This document shows positions 61,655 through 64,000 of a stretch of 64,000 nucleotides of DNA, one piece after another. Under the pieces are notes generated by a model. That model worked only from the letters and a program-made list of their open reading frames with translations. It searched no databases and had not been told where the DNA came from. The translations under genes were made by a program, and so were the position numbers. How positions within the stretch are numbered: position 1 is the stretch's first letter; each line of letters starts with the position of its first letter. Origin of the DNA: Vibrio rumoiensis 1S-45 (GTDB lineage Bacteria > Pseudomonadota > Gammaproteobacteria > Enterobacterales > Vibrionaceae); NCBI RefSeq assembly GCF_000286955.2, contig NZ_AJYK02000012.1, positions 1-64,000 on the forward strand. Direction: 5' to 3'.

Positions 61655-62766
61655 GTGAATATAAAAACAAAGTTATCTTCTCGAGCGATAAAGTGGAATC
61701 CACGTCATCTTCATCAGAAACATCCCGAAATGAGTCTGAGTATGCACAAGCGCAAGAGACATTAGATAAGTTGCAACGTGATCATTTGGGGGCCAAAGTT
61801 ACCTTTGATTCACAAACTGAATTTGTCCCCATGACCCAAGCGCAACAGCGTGAAGATAACGAAGTGAATGCTTTAGAAGACGATATGGTGAATATCATTC
61901 GTCCAAAATCAAAACGTCGTTGGTGGGTCGCCAGTGGAGTTGCCGCCTTTACCGGTTTACTCGGTTGGCAGAGCGTTCATAACGTGGTGGTTGCTTATCA
62001 ACAAGGGGATTGGTTATCGCTCGGTTGGACAGGGCTGATTGCTGCTTTAGCCAGTGTTGGGATTGTCTTTACCGTTAAAGAGCTGTGGAAACTGCGCCGC
62101 TTACGTCGTCAGCTTAATCACCAAGAAGAAGCGTTTGATTTAATTCAATCACATGGTACTGGTAAAGGTGTGCCTTTTTGTGAAAATTTGGCCGAACAAG
62201 CCGGGGTAACCTTAGAGCATGTAGGTTTTGACCGTTGGAAGAAAACCGTTAACGCCAACCATAACGATGCCGATGTGATTGAGCTTTACGATTCTATGGT
62301 GATCGCTCAACAAGATAAACAAGCAAAAAAACTTGTCGCAACTTATTCAACCGAAGCGGCTGTTTTGGTTGCAGTAAGCCCGTTGGCAATCGCGGATATG
62401 TTTTTAGTCGCGTGGCGTAATTTCAAAATGATTGATGAACTAGGTAAAGTCTATGGCGTAGAGCTTGGTTATTGGTCACGTATACGCTTACTAAAGTTAG
62501 TCTTTATCAACATGGCAGCAGCGGGAGCCAGTGAATTAATTGCAGATGTCGGTATGAATGTGATGTCGATGAATGTCGCCGGAAAAATTTCAACCCGAGC
62601 CGCACAAGGCATTGGTGTCGGCATGCTAACGGGGCAGTTGGGGATTAAAGCCATGGCATTATTGCGTCCATTACCTTGGCATAAAGATAAAGCCGTTCGT
62701 TTAAGTGAAATTCGTAAGTTGGTTGTTGGGCGAGTGATCGGAAAATCGCAAGATAAAGAATCGTAA
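61651..62766 (+). CDS. ycjF: YcjF-family membrane protein (TIGR01620/DUF697)
   Basis: A 371-residue protein. Its first 90 residues are hydrophilic and Ser/Glu-rich, then a tandem of membrane helices (about 91-110, 125-145) and a C-terminal DUF697 domain with further helices near 232-250 and 280-320 (LKLVFINMAAAGASELIADVGMNVMSMNV). It is translationally coupled to ycjX. Probably an inner-membrane partner of YcjX. Confidence 0.92.
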   Translation: MSEYKNKVIFSSDKVESTSSSSETSRNESEYAQAQETLDKLQRDHLGAKVTFDSQTEFVPMTQAQQREDNEVNALEDDMVNIIRPKSKRRWWVASGVAAFTGLLGWQSVHNVVVAYQQGDWLSLGWTGLIAALASVGIVFTVKELWKLRRLRRQLNHQEEAFDLIQSHGTGKGVPFCENLAEQAGVTLEHVGFDRWKKTVNANHNDADVIELYDSMVIAQQDKQAKKLVATYSTEAAVLVAVSPLAIADMFLVAWRNFKMIDELGKVYGVELGYWSRIRLLKLVFINMAAAGASELIADVGMNVMSMNVAGKISTRAAQGIGVGMLTGQLGIKAMALLRPLPWHKDKAVRLSEIRKLVVGRVIGKSQDKES

Positions 62767-62826
62767 ACAAAACATTAACGAAGTTCTTTTATAAATAAAC
62801 CGTTTAACCTTAAAGAAGAAAAAATC

Positions 62827-63156
62827 ATGACATGTCCTCCATGCCCAAATTGCCAATCAGAATTCGTATATCAAGATCAAAATAATCTTGTGTGCCCAGA
62901 GTGTGCTTATGAATGGAACCCGGATGATATTGAAGAGGGCTTCACCGTTAAAGATGCCAATGGAGCATTGTTAACACAAGGTGATAAAGTCACCATGATC
63001 AAAGATTTAAAAGTGAAAGGCAGTTCGCTCAATATCAAAATTGGCACTAAAGCGGTGATTAAACATATTAACGAAGGCAAAGATCATCAACTCGATTGTA
63101 AAGTTGATGGTGGTGGCGAAATCTTAATTACCGCCAAATACGTTAAAAAAGCATAG
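62827..63156 (+). CDS. yjdM: YjdM/PhnA family zinc-ribbon protein
   Basis: A 109-residue protein with an N-terminal zinc ribbon (CPPCPNC ... CPEC, residues about 3-32) and the conserved YjdM/PhnA C-terminal domain (DANGALLTQGDKVTMIKDLKVKGSSLNIKIGTKAVIKHI). The old name phosphonoacetate hydrolase is not supported for this family; role unknown. Spacing of about 60 bp to ycjF and 40 bp to the next gene suggests an operon. Confidence 0.92.
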   Translation: MTCPPCPNCQSEFVYQDQNNLVCPECAYEWNPDDIEEGFTVKDANGALLTQGDKVTMIKDLKVKGSSLNIKIGTKAVIKHINEGKDHQLDCKVDGGGEILITAKYVKKA

Positions 63157-63195
63157 CTACAATCGGTTTATAGCAGACAATATAGTGAGTAGATC

Positions 63196-63855
63196 ATGAA
63201 GCTTTTAGTTTTTCTCGGTACGGTTCGAAATAGTACGCCACCTAAACCTGCGCGACTGGGTGTTCGCGTCACAAAAGCGATTATAAAATGCCTTGAAAGC
63301 AGGTATCCAGAACATGAGGTTGAATTGGTTGATGCGTTAGACTATCCACTTGATCATGTGTTTAAGCCGCATTTTGCTTATGCAAAAGGTAAAGCTTCAG
63401 ATGAGCTCAACACACTAGCCAATAAGATTGAAGCCGCTGATGGATTTTTGATGATTAGTCCTGAATACAATCATTCGATGAGTCCTGCTCTTGCCAATCT
63501 ATTAAATCATTTTGGAAGCTCATTGTTTTCGTATAAACCGAGCGCGATTGTGACCTATTCTGCGGGGCAATGGGGTGGAATGCGTGCCGCTGTTGGAATG
63601 AGAACCTTTTTATCAGAGCTTGGATGTTTGTCTGTTTCAGCAATGATTCATGTACCAAAAGCACAAGAGGAGTTTGATAGTGAAGGAGAGGCGCTGAACA
63701 TTGAAGCACAAGCTCGTTGGTTTGATTATTTCTCTCGCACCATTAATCAACTTATTTGGTGGGCACAAGCAACGAAAGAACAAAGAGAGAAAAATGACCC
63801 ACACACTATGATTCAGAGTTTTAAAACGACACCAGCAGAACGAAATGCACCGTAA
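63196..63855 (+). CDS. NADPH-dependent FMN reductase
   Basis: A 219-residue flavodoxin-like protein. The FMN phosphate loop is GTVRNSTPP (about 8-16), with ISPEYNHSMSPALANLLNH (about 87-105) and YSAGQWGGMRAAVGMRTF as the flavin-contact segments. Reduces FMN or quinones with NADPH. Weak ribosome site (GAGTAG). Electron acceptor cannot be read from sequence. Confidence 0.9.
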   Translation: MKLLVFLGTVRNSTPPKPARLGVRVTKAIIKCLESRYPEHEVELVDALDYPLDHVFKPHFAYAKGKASDELNTLANKIEAADGFLMISPEYNHSMSPALANLLNHFGSSLFSYKPSAIVTYSAGQWGGMRAAVGMRTFLSELGCLSVSAMIHVPKAQEEFDSEGEALNIEAQARWFDYFSRTINQLIWWAQATKEQREKNDPHTMIQSFKTTPAERNAP

Positions 63856-63943
63856 TATATTCAATGGTATTGTAATCTGCTTGACGAAAGATTTCCCTTC
63901 GCACACACTACTGTCAACTTTTCGTGACACCTAGGAAACCATT

Positions 63944-64000
63944 GTGCGTTTAGAAGTCCTTTGCCAAGATCGTCTCGGTCTTACTCGTGAATTATTGGAT
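63944..64000 (+). CDS. tyrR: TyrR transcriptional regulator, N-terminal fragment
   Basis: The gene runs off the window end: 19 codons from GTG 63944. The translated start RLEVLCQDRLGLTRELLD matches the ACT-domain opening of E. coli TyrR (MRLEVFCEDRLGLTRELLD). AGGA lies 8 nt before the GTG. TyrR regulates aromatic amino acid synthesis and transport with Tyr, Phe or Trp as effectors. No TyrR box is obvious in the 88-bp gap upstream. Confidence 0.88.
   Translation, partial: MRLEVLCQDRLGLTRELLD

Noticed and set aside
60245..62766. Sigma-54 (PspF-type) promoter for ycjXF
   Set aside because: No GG-N10-GC element with the right spacing was found; a sigma-70-like element is more likely.
1..64000. 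Mobile elements, CRISPR arrays, tRNA or rRNA genes
   Set aside because: No transposase, integrase, spaced repeat array, tRNA-like cloverleaf or rRNA sequence was seen by eye.

Overview
The window is a stretch of chromosome from a Vibrio-like marine gammaproteobacterium. Support comes from the gene families and their neighbourhoods: the norspermidine genes (diaminobutyrate aminotransferase/decarboxylase fusion, carboxynorspermidine dehydrogenase, nspC), nrdA-nrdB-yfaE next to ubiG-gyrA, the imelysin/di-haem/DUF1513 cluster, sdaC-sdaA, and pabB, class I fumarase, ycjXF and tyrR. Base composition is clearly AT-leaning by eye (not computed), lower than V. cholerae, which fits a lower-GC Vibrio clade. 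A PL7 alginate lyase at the left edge fits an alga-associated lifestyle. I see no tRNA, rRNA, CRISPR array, integrase, transposase or prophage gene.

Layout. 1-1.9 kb: alginate lyase lipoprotein. 2-3.9 kb: acyl-CoA synthetase. 3.9-10.7 kb: norspermidine synthesis, preceded by a 0.65 kb leader with several hairpins, with terminator-like hairpins between the genes. 10.7-14.9 kb: GcvR-like ACT protein, DUF3943 protein, CinA-like protein, DUF481 porin-like protein. 15-19.4 kb: class Ia ribonucleotide reductase operon with NrdR and DnaA boxes upstream. 19.4-24 kb: ubiG, gyrA, ribA. 24-29 kb: four-gene iron-related periplasmic cluster with a Fur-box candidate. 29-31.4 kb: MBL hydrolase, DUF2982 protein and a lysine/alanine-rich histone-H1-like winged-helix protein. 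31.7-38.9 kb: TRAP transporter, cache-type histidine kinase, LuxR-family response regulator and BCCT transporter. 39-41.6 kb: DnaQ-like exonuclease and a cNMP/CBS/DUF294 protein. 41.8-45.3 kb: two fusion redox proteins (hydrolase-OsmC and TVP38-flavin disulfide reductase). 45.6-52.5 kb: aspC, ASCH, ABM, MFS, DUF3297, asnS, a lipoprotein, RidA. 52.6-57.9 kb (minus): sdaC-sdaA and pabB-nudL. 58.1-64 kb (plus): class I fumarase, a small membrane protein, ycjXF, yjdM, an FMN reductase and the first 19 codons of tyrR.

How the genes work together. The polyamine genes convert aspartate semialdehyde to norspermidine, a biofilm signal in Vibrio. The nrd block makes dNTPs and carries sites for deoxynucleotide sensing (NrdR) and replication coupling (DnaA, clustered GATC). 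The imelysin cluster probably handles iron at the cell envelope. The kinase/regulator pair sits between two transporters and may control one or both. sdaC-sdaA takes up and deaminates serine.

Most of the window is ordinary housekeeping core. The least explained parts are the norspermidine leader RNA, the imelysin/di-haem cluster, the H1-like protein, the repeat-rich promoter of the BCCT transporter and the TVP38-oxidoreductase fusion. Distances, palindromes and repeats were read by hand; no homology search or RNA-folding program was run.
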